Shown here: one piece after another, positions 16,581-24,771 of the stretch | Numbering within the stretch: position 1 is the first letter of the stretch | Layout: each line of letters starts with the position of its first letter | DNA from: Anaerolineales bacterium | GTDB lineage: Bacteria; Chloroflexota; Anaerolineae; Anaerolineales; Villigracilaceae | Reading direction: 5' to 3' | Length of the DNA stretch: 64,000 bases | Assembly (NCBI GenBank): GCA_030583905.1 | Contig: CP129481.1 | Coordinates: 558,001 to 622,000, forward strand | Notes under the pieces: generated by a model | Told to the model about the DNA's origin: nothing | What the model saw: the letters and a program-made list of their open reading frames with translations, nothing else | The model's database searches: none | Position numbers and translations under genes: made by a program

Positions 16581-18497
16581 TTAGAACCCTGTCACCATCG
16601 AAACACCCAGCATCGTCAACATGAACAGCAATTGACACGCGAACAACGCCGCAAATACATAGGCAACGTACGCCCATACCGGCGTGATCCGTTTTGGAGA
16701 TTGCGGGCGGAGTTCCTGTCCTTCTGCAATGGACTTCGCGGAATCAGCCGCCTGCCCAAAATCATTCATCCAGAACACGCCCGCCGCCTCGTCATTGACG
16801 ATAAGCCTGTTCCCGTTAAAGGAGCGGATCCACGCCTCGACATTTTTCGGCGGATCCACCGCCAGCGATGCAGGCAGGATGATCGCATCCGCCTGCACAT
16901 CCTTTGCAAGTTTTTCACCAGCATCGACCATCGTCAATTGCAGTTTCGGCGCGCGCTTGGCAAACACAGCTCTGACAGCCTCGCCGAATTTCCCATCATG
17001 GTCAAAGACCAACACATGGAATTGGGACTGCTTCTCCCCCAGGGCATCAGCGCGGGCTGCACTGTCTTTTCGCAGTGCAGAGAGATGATAGAGCAACAGC
17101 ACAACGAAGAGTACCAGCACCTGGAAGGTGTTCAGAACGGAATTAACAATATTATCTGCAGCACCGCCAAGTGCGGCGTTGATCAGCAGGAAGATCAACC
17201 AGCCCGCCCATATCATCCCGCCGATGACCGCGGCAAACAACACGATGTACAAATACGTTTTGCGGATCACCGACCGCCGGGCATGATCGCCCTCATCGGA
17301 TTCCGCCAATGCCTGCGTTTGCATCGGGCGCCATGTCACCAGCCAGAGCGGCAGTCCTGCCGCTAGAAATGCCAAGGCACTGGATATCTGAGTCCGAAAC
17401 CCGCCGCTCCCCAGGTAGGCTCTTTCGGTCAGCAGGTCCACAACCACTGAAAGCAGGGCTGCGACTGCAAAGAATGTTGCCGCAAGACCAATGAGGGAGA
17501 GGATATAGAAATAAAGCCTTTGTTTTCCAGCACGGCGAGGCGCATTTTCATCGAATACGAATTGCTGGTTGAGCCACTTCCCAAAATATGCCCAGATGAC
17601 AGCGAACGGCAAGCCAATGGAGATCGGACCGCCGATATCCTGTAAAAATTCCACCCAGGGTTTATTCTCGCCGAGAAGCTGGATCAGGATCAGATAGATC
17701 AGGTTTCCGCCTGCGGTGAGCACGATCACCACGCCGCCAAGCGAAAGCAGATAGAGAATGCCGAGGCGGAGATAAGACTCACGTTCGGAGGGATCAGCCA
17801 ACCCGTCCTGAAGGATGCGCCAGGCATAGATCCAGATCGGCGTTCCGATCACGAGCAGCGCGATCGCATTGACCACAGTCTCCCGTCCGACCGATCCAAG
17901 GACTACGCTGATGGATAACGTGAAGGCGTAGTTCAATGCCTGCTGCGCGCCATAGACCGTCATCAGCAGACCGTAAAGCATCCAGATGAACCGATAGATG
18001 CGGCGGATCTCCGCATAGTTTTCGGTTTCACTAAGCGTGCGCCATTCGCCTTTGAGGATGTTCCAGAAATATGCGGCGATGAGCAGGTTGATGACAATGG
18101 CGATGAGGTTGTCGCTCCACGTTTGCGAGCTGCCGACGATGGCACGGGTGGTGAAGAGGTCTGCCGCGGAGAGGAAGATGCGGTCGACCAATGCGAGTGT
18201 ATTTTGCACAACCGGGATGAGCGTGCCGAGCAGGATGCCATATAAAAAGACAGCGCGCACCGAGGATGTTTTCTCCTCATCATCCTGCGCGGATGTGCGC
18301 TGTGCCCACAGCCAATGAACGAGGAAGATCGGCACGCCGACGAGGATCAGCGCCAGTGCCTGAGCCAATGTGGATGCGCTGTCCACGACTTGCCGGGCGT
18401 TGAACACCGAACGGAGCAAGCCGATCATGCCCCATAGCACCACTTCGACACTGATAAAGGCAACGGCATAAAAGTAAAGACGGCGAATGGTTTTCAT
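16581..18497 (-). CDS. Large DUF5671-like polytopic membrane protein
   Basis: This 638-residue integral membrane protein has roughly fourteen hydrophobic helices arranged as repeats of about 140 residues. Each repeat opens with (R)xLYFYxxxFI and has a G-P-LxLVxW motif, as in DUF5671 proteins. A soluble domain of about 90 residues (VLVFDHDGKFGEAVRAVF..., ~500-590) sits before the last helix and resembles a Rossmann or receiver-like fold. The function is unknown. I chose the ATG at 18497; a TTG six codons earlier is possible. It lies downstream of, and probably in an operon with, the single-pass protein gene at 18542. Confidence 0.75.
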   Translation of the reverse strand: MKTIRRLYFYAVAFISVEVVLWGMIGLLRSVFNARQVVDSASTLAQALALILVGVPIFLVHWLWAQRTSAQDDEEKTSSVRAVFLYGILLGTLIPVVQNTLALVDRIFLSAADLFTTRAIVGSSQTWSDNLIAIVINLLIAAYFWNILKGEWRTLSETENYAEIRRIYRFIWMLYGLLMTVYGAQQALNYAFTLSISVVLGSVGRETVVNAIALLVIGTPIWIYAWRILQDGLADPSERESYLRLGILYLLSLGGVVIVLTAGGNLIYLILIQLLGENKPWVEFLQDIGGPISIGLPFAVIWAYFGKWLNQQFVFDENAPRRAGKQRLYFYILSLIGLAATFFAVAALLSVVVDLLTERAYLGSGGFRTQISSALAFLAAGLPLWLVTWRPMQTQALAESDEGDHARRSVIRKTYLYIVLFAAVIGGMIWAGWLIFLLINAALGGAADNIVNSVLNTFQVLVLFVVLLLYHLSALRKDSAARADALGEKQSQFHVLVFDHDGKFGEAVRAVFAKRAPKLQLTMVDAGEKLAKDVQADAIILPASLAVDPPKNVEAWIRSFNGNRLIVNDEAAGVFWMNDFGQAADSAKSIAEGQELRPQSPKRITPVWAYVAYVFAALFACQLLFMLTMLGVSMVTGF

Positions 18498-18541
18498 ATG
18501 GTCACTTTCTGTCAATGCGAACTTTTCGCAATGACATGAAA

Positions 18542-19015
18542 TTAAGGCTTATACGGTTCCTGATACCAGCTAAAATCCCAGAAGTTGTACGGCATGGAAC
18601 TTAACTTCCACATGCCGTTCTGCTGAACCAATAAAGCGCGATCGGAACTTGAATAACGGCTGGAGAACGGATCGGTATTTGGATAATAGATGGAAAGCGA
18701 AACAACCGCCTCGTCATCGTGAATGTCAGCCGAGCCGACGTCCACACCCACATCACCGGGGTTGACCATGCCATTGAAAAAAGAGCGGCGGAACGCTTCA
18801 TAGGTTGGTTTGTGTTCGAGATCGGCGAGATATTCATACGCCTTTTGATAATCCCTGTTCAACACCGCCAGCACATAATTATGCACCACGCCTTCGGGTG
18901 TCGTTTCCGCGACATAATCGCGTTTATCCTGCCGCGTAAAGAATAAACCCAACGCCAGCAGGATGAGCACGCCAATGCCGATCAGAATACCTGTCAGAAA
19001 TTTATCCTGTTTCAT
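18542..19015 (-). CDS. Single-pass membrane protein with NTF2-like extracytoplasmic domain
   Basis: The product has 157 residues. One N-terminal membrane helix (TGILIGIGVLILLALGLFF, ~7-25) is followed by a compact domain whose pattern (GVVHNYVLAVLNRDYQKAYE...) resembles NTF2/DUF4878-type proteins. The function is unknown. The ATG at 19015 has a GGAGG site 8 nt upstream; the open frame continues 51 bp further without support. Confidence 0.75.
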   Translation of the reverse strand: MKQDKFLTGILIGIGVLILLALGLFFTRQDKRDYVAETTPEGVVHNYVLAVLNRDYQKAYEYLADLEHKPTYEAFRRSFFNGMVNPGDVGVDVGSADIHDDEAVVSLSIYYPNTDPFSSRYSSSDRALLVQQNGMWKLSSMPYNFWDFSWYQEPYKP

Positions 19016-19100
19016 AAATGCCTCCAATTCCGGCTTAACTGTACTCCAAAATGACGAAAAAAACACCCGAAAAGTTTCACATACAACGCCCCTGCTTTGA

Positions 19101-19106
19101 TATACT
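19101..19106 (+). promoter_or_regulatory. Extended -10 promoter of pepF
   Basis: TTTGATATACT contains a TGn-extended TATACT box, about 30 nt before the ATG with an AAGGAGA ribosome site. Confidence 0.5.
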
Positions 19107-19135
19107 TACCCCATCATTCATCAAGGAGAATCCAA

Positions 19136-20938
19136 ATGACCGTTTCCGCACCCCGCTGGGACCTGACCAACGTCTATCCCTCGCTTGATTCAAAACAGTT
19201 CAAGACCGCCATCAAGACCTTCAAAAAACAGCTCGATGAACTTGATGCCTTCTTCAAGAAAGCCGCCAAAGCAGATTCAAAAACCGACCCGAAGAAACTC
19301 GGCAAGATCCTCGGCGAATCCGTGGAACGCTTCAACGCCCTCTTTGAGTTGTCCGGCACCATTGGACCTTTCGTCTACTCATACATCTCCACCGACTCGC
19401 GCAACAAGGAAGCCATGCGCATCCTCTCCGAGTTTGAGCAGATGAACGTGCAGACCAGTATGCTCAACACCCGTTTCACCGCCTGGGCGGGAAAACTTGG
19501 CAAAGCCGCCATCAAAAAAGCAGTGAAGACCAATCCTGCCGCCAAGGCACACGAGTTCATCCTGCTCGAAGCGGCGGAACAATCCAAATATCTGATGAGC
19601 GAAGCCGAGGAAGCCGTCGCCGCCGAATTGACGCTCAGCGGTGGAAACGCCTTCGGCAAACTGCAGGGGACGATCACTTCCCAAATGACCGTGGACTTTG
19701 AACTCGATGGCAAATCCCAAAAGATGCCGATGCCCGCGCTCATCAACCTGCGCTCGCACCCCGACGAAGCCACCCGCCGCCGCGGATACGAAGCCGAGAA
19801 CAAAGCCTGGGAAGGCGTGCAGGAAACCCTCGCCGCCTGTCTGAACGGCGTCAAAGGCGAAACGCTCGTGCTCGACAAGAAACGCGGACGCGAAGATAAC
19901 CTCCACGCCTCCATCGATTCCGCCCGCATGGACCGCGCCACGCTCGAAGCCATGCTCGGCGCGATGAAAGATTCCTTCCCCATGTTCCGCCGCTATTTCA
20001 AGCACAAGGCAAAACTGATCGGCAAGAAAAAACTCGCCTGGTGGGATGTCTTCGCTCCGATGGGCAAGACCGACAAGGTCTATTCGTGGAATGAAGCGCG
20101 CGATTTCATCGTGGAGAACTTCAACAAGTTCTCGCCCGATCTCGGCGCTTTTGCCCGGCGCGCCTTCGACAGCAACTGGATCGACGGCGAACAACGCGAA
20201 GGCAAACGCGGAGGCGCGTTCTGCATGGGCTTGGACGGAGTAAAGGAAAGCCGCATCCTAGCCAATTTCGACGGCTCGTTCGATCAGGTCAGCACGCTGG
20301 CACATGAGCTTGGTCACGCCTTCCACAATGAATGCGCCTATCAGGCGGACAAGACACCGCTCCAACAGCAAACGCCGATGACCCTCGCGGAAACCGCTTC
20401 GATCATGTGTGAGACCATCGCCACCGAAGCCGCCCTCGAACAGACCACCGACAAGCAGGAAGTGCTTGCCATTCTCGAAGCGCAGTTGAACAATGCCTCG
20501 CAGGTGGTGGTGGACATTTACTCGCGCTACCTGTTCGAGAAGGAAGTCTTCGAACGCCGCGCCAAAGCCGAACTCGCCGCCGACGAGATCAACGACATCA
20601 TGGAACGCGCGCAGAAAGCCACCTACGGCGACGGTCTGGACGAGAAATTCCTCCAGAAATACATGTGGACGTGGAAGCCGCATTACTACTCCGCCGGCTT
20701 CTCGTTCTACAACTATCCGTATGCCTTCGGTCTGCTCTTCGCCACGGGCTTGTATGCCATCTACCAGAAGCGCGGCGCGGAATTCGTGCCTGCCTACAAA
20801 GAATTGCTTGCATCCACGGGCGAAGCGCCCGCTGCGGAACTCGCCGACAAGTTCGGTATCAACATCCGCACCAAGAAATTCTGGGCAGACAGCCTCGCCA
20901 TCATCGGCAAGCGCGTGGACCGCTACTGCAAGTTATAG
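19136..20938 (+). CDS. pepF: M3-family oligoendopeptidase F
   Basis: This 600-residue zinc metallopeptidase carries the catalytic HELGH at 390-394 and the downstream metal-binding Glu region (ETASIMCETI). It cleaves short peptides in the cytoplasm. The C-terminal YNYPYAFGLLFATGLYA segment is typical of the PepF/M3B group. I start at the ATG at 19136 with AAGGAGA upstream, not at the in-frame ATG 39 bp earlier that overlaps the promoter. It is a single-gene unit. Confidence 0.95.
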   Translation: MTVSAPRWDLTNVYPSLDSKQFKTAIKTFKKQLDELDAFFKKAAKADSKTDPKKLGKILGESVERFNALFELSGTIGPFVYSYISTDSRNKEAMRILSEFEQMNVQTSMLNTRFTAWAGKLGKAAIKKAVKTNPAAKAHEFILLEAAEQSKYLMSEAEEAVAAELTLSGGNAFGKLQGTITSQMTVDFELDGKSQKMPMPALINLRSHPDEATRRRGYEAENKAWEGVQETLAACLNGVKGETLVLDKKRGREDNLHASIDSARMDRATLEAMLGAMKDSFPMFRRYFKHKAKLIGKKKLAWWDVFAPMGKTDKVYSWNEARDFIVENFNKFSPDLGAFARRAFDSNWIDGEQREGKRGGAFCMGLDGVKESRILANFDGSFDQVSTLAHELGHAFHNECAYQADKTPLQQQTPMTLAETASIMCETIATEAALEQTTDKQEVLAILEAQLNNASQVVVDIYSRYLFEKEVFERRAKAELAADEINDIMERAQKATYGDGLDEKFLQKYMWTWKPHYYSAGFSFYNYPYAFGLLFATGLYAIYQKRGAEFVPAYKELLASTGEAPAAELADKFGINIRTKKFWADSLAIIGKRVDRYCKL

Positions 20939-21023
20939 TTGAAACTGCAAGGGCGACTCATCCGTCGAATGCAAAGAACATTGATGGATGGGTCGCTCTA
21001 TTTTTTTATAAACGAGGAGAGAG

Positions 21024-21461
21024 ATGAAACCATACAAACCCCTTTTGGCGGTTGCGATCCTTGTGCTTGCCGCGCTTGCGTGTCAGGCGCTCGCGCCGTC
21101 CCAGACACAAAGCAATACCATTCCGCGCACCGACGCCGATGTGCCGCGCATCAGCGTCAGCGAAGCAAAAGCCGCACTGGACGCAGGATCAGCCATACTC
21201 GTAGATGTGCGAAGCGTCGAATCCTACACAGCAAGCCATGTCGCTGGGGCAATGTCGATCCCCCTAGCGCTTATTGAAACCAGCGTCAACGACCTATCGC
21301 TCGAAAAGAATCAGTGGATCATCACCTACTGCACCTGACCGCAGGAACAGACGAGCGCCCGTGCGGCGTTCATCCTGCTGACGAACGGCTACACCAACGT
21401 GCAAGCCATGCTGGGTGGATTTGAAGCCTGGCTGAATGCCGGATACCCAACACAGCCATAA
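21024..21461 (+). CDS. Rhodanese-domain lipoprotein with in-frame TGA, candidate selenoprotein
   Basis: Read through the TGA at 21336-21338, this is a 145-residue protein. A lipoprotein-like signal (VLVLAALAC) leads to a full rhodanese domain: ISVSEAKAALDAG, VDVRSVESYTASHVAGA, then IITYCT-(TGA)-PQE, SARAAFILL and NVQAMLGGFEAWLNAGYP. Stopping at the TGA loses the last helix and strand. Related rhodaneses have YCxCPxE here, so TGA sits at a cysteine position and Sec105 would form a C-x-U pair. A hairpin of bacterial SECIS type follows the TGA. The TAA stop is only 3 nt from the next gene's ATG, as expected for a coupled pair. The alternative is a nonsense mutation or sequencing error. Confidence 0.75.
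21353..21371 (+). promoter_or_regulatory. SECIS-like hairpin after the in-frame TGA
   Basis: GAGCGCC (21353-21359) pairs with GGCGTTC (21365-21371; one G-U pair) around the loop CGTGC. The loop starts 22 nt after the TGA and has G as its second base, matching the usual bacterial SECIS geometry. It lies inside coding sequence, as bacterial SECIS elements do. Confidence 0.5.
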
Positions 21462-21464
21462 ACG

Positions 21465-21779
21465 ATGACGAACCCGCCTCGTGTCACCCCTTGGGCTGGT
21501 TCAACAGCCCCAACCGAATCCGCCCTGCGGCAGTTGATGGCGGATGAAGGTCTCGCACCTTACGCCTGGTCGAACGGTCCATTCGACACTTACTCCGCGC
21601 ACTCGCACGGTTATGACAAGGTCATCTACGTCGTGCGCGGGAGTATCACCTTCGGGTTGCCGGAGTTGGGACAGGAATTAAAATTGAAAGCAGGAGATAG
21701 ATTGGACCTACCCGCGGGCGTAGTGCACAATGCCACTGTCGGCGCGGAAGGTGTGGTCTGCTTGGAGGGACATAAATAA
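21465..21779 (+). CDS. Small cupin-domain protein
   Basis: The 104-residue protein has a single cupin barrel. Motif 1 is seen in DTYSAHSHGYDKVIYVVRGS (metal-ligand histidines H46 and H48) and motif 2 in AGDRLDLPAGVVHNA. The role is unknown. The ATG lies 3 nt after the TAA of the rhodanese gene, with no strong ribosome site of its own, which suggests translational coupling to read-through of that gene. Confidence 0.8.
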   Translation: MTNPPRVTPWAGSTAPTESALRQLMADEGLAPYAWSNGPFDTYSAHSHGYDKVIYVVRGSITFGLPELGQELKLKAGDRLDLPAGVVHNATVGAEGVVCLEGHK

Positions 21780-21782
21780 ACC

Positions 21783-21816
21783 GCATGGGCGACGCATGCG
21801 TCGCCCATGCTTTTTT
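21783..21816. terminator. Terminator, perfect 28-bp palindrome
   Basis: The perfect palindrome 21783-21810 (arms GCATGGGCGACGCA) is followed by TTTTTT. It ends the rhodanese-cupin unit and abuts the convergent acyl-CoA dehydrogenase gene. Confidence 0.85.
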
Positions 21817-22990
21817 AAGAGAACGCCTGAAGTCCCGTTTGCGCTCTTCCCAAAATCAACGCATGGATGTCATGCGTGCCTTCATAGGTATTGACCGATT
21901 CCAAATTCATCACATGACGGATGACGTGATATTCATCCGAAACGCCGTTGCCGCCGTGCATATCGCGGGCATGACGCGCGATCTCCAACGCCTTGCCGCA
22001 TGAATTTCGCTTGACGAGCGAGATCATCTCCGGGCTGGCTTTATCTTCATCGATCAAGCGCCCCACACGCAAAACGGACTGTAACCCGATGGTGATCTCG
22101 GTCATCATGTTCGCCAGTTTCAGCTGGATCAACTGATTCGCCGCCAGCGGACGTCCGAATTGTGGACGGTCTAATGTGTATTGCCGCGCCGCGTGCCAGC
22201 AGAATTCCGCCGCGCCCAACGCGCCCCACGCAATGCCGTACCGCGCCTTGTTCAAACATCCGAACGGACCCTTCAAGCCTTTCACTTCCGGGAAGATATT
22301 TTCTTGAGGGACAAAGACCTCATCCATTACGATCTCGCCCGTGGAACTGGCGCGCAGGCTGAACTTGCCTTCGATCTTCGGCGCGGAGAGTCCCTTCATG
22401 CCTTTTTCCAGAATAAAGCCGCGGATTTCCCCATCCAGCTTTGCCCACACGACAAAGACATCTGCAATCGGGGAATTGGTGATCCACATCTTGTTGCCGT
22501 GAACAATGTAGCCGCCGTCCACTTTTTTGGCGCGGGTTTCCATGCTGGCGGGGTCGCTGCCATGATTCGGCTCGGTCAGCCCGAAACAGCCAACCCATTC
22601 TCCGCTGGCAAGTTTTGGGAGATATTTCTTGCGTTGTTCTTCCGTGCCGTATGTAAAAATCGGATACATCACCAGCGACGATTGCACGCTCATGGCGGAG
22701 CGGTAGCCGCTGTCCACGCGCTCGACTTCGCGCGCGATCAGTCCATAGGCAACGTGGTTCAAGCCTGCGCCGCCGTATTCCTCGGGGATGGTGGCGCCCA
22801 GGAAACCCATGGCGCCCATTTCGGTCATGATCTCGCGGTGGAATTCCTCTTTCCGGTTCGCTTCGAGGATGCGCGGCATGAGCTTGTCCTGACAATAGCG
22901 GCGGGACGCATCACGGATCATGCGTTCTTCGTCGGTCAGTTGGTCATTGAAAAGCAGGGGGTCGTCCCATTTGAAGGTTGGTTTTGACAT
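21815..22990 (-). CDS. Glutaryl-CoA dehydrogenase-like acyl-CoA dehydrogenase
   Basis: This 391-residue FAD-dependent acyl-CoA dehydrogenase has [16 protein letters not shown] (FAD/substrate loop), [16 protein letters not shown], and the C-terminal [20 protein letters not shown], whose Glu is the catalytic base. The last motif and the overall order fit the glutaryl-CoA dehydrogenase subgroup, which oxidises and decarboxylates glutaryl-CoA to crotonyl-CoA in lysine/tryptophan breakdown. The substrate assignment is by similarity only. It is a single gene ending at a palindromic terminator. Confidence 0.85.
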   Translation of the reverse strand: MSKPTFKWDDPLLFNDQLTDEERMIRDASRRYCQDKLMPRILEANRKEEFHREIMTEMGAMGFLGATIPEEYGGAGLNHVAYGLIAREVERVDSGYRSAMSVQSSLVMYPIFTYGTEEQRKKYLPKLASGEWVGCFGLTEPNHGSDPASMETRAKKVDGGYIVHGNKMWITNSPIADVFVVWAKLDGEIRGFILEKGMKGLSAPKIEGKFSLRASSTGEIVMDEVFVPQENIFPEVKGLKGPFGCLNKARYGIAWGALGAAEFCWHAARQYTLDRPQFGRPLAANQLIQLKLANMMTEITIGLQSVLRVGRLIDEDKASPEMISLVKRNSCGKALEIARHARDMHGGNGVSDEYHVIRHVMNLESVNTYEGTHDIHALILGRAQTGLQAFS

Positions 22991-23100
22991 AAGAGCCTCG
23001 GAGAATAGTGAATAGGGTATGGGGATTGTATCAAAAGTCGGAAAGAGATGACGTTCCAGGAAACAGAATCAGATATCGGTTAAGAATGAAGCGGGAATAA

Positions 23101-23134
23101 AATAGAGGACTCATCCGCAGACAAGCCCTCTATT
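23101..23134 (-). terminator. Probable terminator of gdhA, within repeat-rich gap
   Basis: AATAGAGG and CCTCTATT form an 8-bp stem with an 18-nt loop, followed on the minus strand by TTATT. The gap 22991-23157 also holds permuted copies of GAATAGTGAATAG in both orientations and no gene. Confidence 0.45.
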
Positions 23135-23157
23135 CTCTACTCACTATTCACTTTGTC

Positions 23158-24456
23158 TTACGCGCTTCCGGTCAACCAGCCGCGCAGTTCCATGGCTTTC
23201 ACTACGCGGTCAATGGCGACCATGTAGGCTGCGTCGCGCATGTACACCTTCTCGGAGGCGCTGCGTTCGAGCACGGCGTTGAAGGCGGAGGTCATCTTCT
23301 GGTCGAGCTTTTCGAGGACTTCTTCCTTGCTCCAGTAGAAGTTCATGTCGTTCTGCACCTGTTCGAAGTAGGAGGTGGTGACGCCGCCGGCGTTGCAGAG
23401 GAAATCGGGGATGTTGAAGATGTTGTTCTTCTGGAAGTATTCGTCGGCTTCGGGGGTGGTGGGACCGTTCGCGCCTTCAGCAACGATCTTTACGTTCTTG
23501 GAGATCTTCTTGACCGTATCGGCATTGATCTGACCTTCGAGCGCGGCGGGGATCAACACGTCGGCTTCGAATTCGATCCATTTGTCGCCGTCGCTGACTT
23601 CGTAACCGGCATCCATCGCCTTTTGCTTGTCCACGGTACCATACTGGTCCACGATCGACATCAGGAAGCGCGGGTCGATGCCGCCCTTCTTGCTGTAGGT
23701 GTAGGCTTTCTTATCGTGACGGTCGTAGCAGGAGACGCAAGCGACCGATCCGCCCAGCATTTCGACAAAGCCAATTGCCGCATATTGCGAGACGTTGCCA
23801 AAGCCCTGCAGCGCCGCAACGGATTTTGTTGAGTCCAAGCCAAGGTGTTTCATCGCTTCACGGACGGTGTAGATGACGCCGAAACCGGTGGCTTCGGTGC
23901 GACCAAGCGAACCGCCTCCGCCTACGGGTTTGCCTGTGAATACACCCGGGGTATATTCGCCCACGAGACGGGAATACTCGTCCATCATCCAGCCCATCAT
24001 CTGAGGGGTGGTGCCGACATCGGGAGCGGGCACGTCATTGCGCGGACCGATGTTCTTCCACATCGCACGTACCCAGCCGCGGCACAATTCTTCTTTTTCA
24101 CGGACAGACAGCGTGGATGGATCCACGACGATACCGCCTTTGCCGCCGCCCAGCGGGATATCCGCCACAGCGCATTTCCAAGTCATCCACGTGGCGAGCG
24201 CACGAACCGTGTCCAGCGTCTCGGCGGGATGGAAGCGGATGCCGCCCTTGTTGGGTCCGCGCGCATCGTTGTGTTGAACGCGGAAGCCTTGAAAGACTTT
24301 CAGGGAACCATCGTCCATGCGTACGGGGATGCGGAAGGCATATTCACGCATGGGCCAGCGCAGCACTTCTGAAACGCCGGAATCGAGCTTCAGCATCTTC
24401 GCTACGCCGTCGAATTGTTTCTGCGCCATTTCAAAGGCATTAATTTGTCCTGACAT
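23158..24456 (-). CDS. gdhA: Glutamate dehydrogenase (Glu/Leu/Phe/Val family)
   Basis: The 432-residue product is an NAD(P)-dependent glutamate dehydrogenase catalysing glutamate to 2-oxoglutarate plus ammonium. The catalytic lysine lies in DIPLGGGKGG (~110-119), the substrate loop in GPNKGGIRFHP (~68-78) and the Rossmann motif in ALQGFGNVSQYAA. Length fits the hexameric bacterial enzymes. An AGGAGA site precedes the ATG. The leader carries a terminator-like hairpin (24492-24520), so expression may be controlled by attenuation. Confidence 0.95.
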   Translation of the reverse strand: MSGQINAFEMAQKQFDGVAKMLKLDSGVSEVLRWPMREYAFRIPVRMDDGSLKVFQGFRVQHNDARGPNKGGIRFHPAETLDTVRALATWMTWKCAVADIPLGGGKGGIVVDPSTLSVREKEELCRGWVRAMWKNIGPRNDVPAPDVGTTPQMMGWMMDEYSRLVGEYTPGVFTGKPVGGGGSLGRTEATGFGVIYTVREAMKHLGLDSTKSVAALQGFGNVSQYAAIGFVEMLGGSVACVSCYDRHDKKAYTYSKKGGIDPRFLMSIVDQYGTVDKQKAMDAGYEVSDGDKWIEFEADVLIPAALEGQINADTVKKISKNVKIVAEGANGPTTPEADEYFQKNNIFNIPDFLCNAGGVTTSYFEQVQNDMNFYWSKEEVLEKLDQKMTSAFNAVLERSASEKVYMRDAAYMVAIDRVVKAMELRGWLTGSA

Positions 24457-24491
24457 GATGTTCTCCTAGGTAGGTTTTAGAGAAAAATATA

Positions 24492-24520
24492 AGCGGGCAC
24501 CCCGGACGGGGTTGCCCGCT
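24492..24520 (-). promoter_or_regulatory. Attenuator-like hairpin in gdhA leader
   Basis: On the minus strand AGCGGGCAACCCCG pairs with CGGGGTGCCCGCT and is followed by TATATTTTTCT, the form of an intrinsic terminator. It lies between the gdhA promoter and its ATG, so it would stop transcription before the gene unless relieved. Confidence 0.6.
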
Positions 24521-24587
24521 CTTAAGCACAGTGTATGTCAACTTGCCGGGTCATACGATTAATCCTATTAATCACAATCGCCCTCAA

Positions 24588-24616
24588 ACTTTACACGATT
24601 ATTAAAGCCGCGTCAA
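24588..24616 (-). promoter_or_regulatory. Promoter of gdhA with adjacent palindrome
   Basis: The minus strand has TTGACG at 24611-24616 and TAAAGT at 24588-24593 with a 17-nt spacer. Just downstream (24558-24574) GATTAATAGGATTAATC is a palindrome that may bind a regulator. The rest of 24457-24771 contains no gene. Confidence 0.55.
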
Positions 24617-24731
24617 TATGACAAAAATCCGCTTATTTTCGGTAAAAAATGACGGATTCTGATGAATATAACCCCATCCATTCGTGAGAGGTTGCGCTAA
24701 TGGAATTTCGCGAAATTCTACCATCCCTCGC

Positions 24732-24766
24732 AAAAAAGAGACTGTCACTCACGGGTGACAGTCTCT
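24732..24766 (-). terminator. Intrinsic terminator of BNR-repeat gene
   Basis: A perfect 12-bp stem (24737-24748, 24755-24766) is followed on the minus strand by TTTTTT. Confidence 0.85.
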
Positions 24767-24771
24767 TGCCT

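Noticed and set aside
21024..21338. Rhodanese gene as a plain pseudogene or a protein ending at the TGA
   Set aside because: Both sides of the TGA keep the frame and the family pattern, the TGA is at a Cys position and a hairpin follows; selenocysteine is the better reading, though a mutation cannot be excluded.
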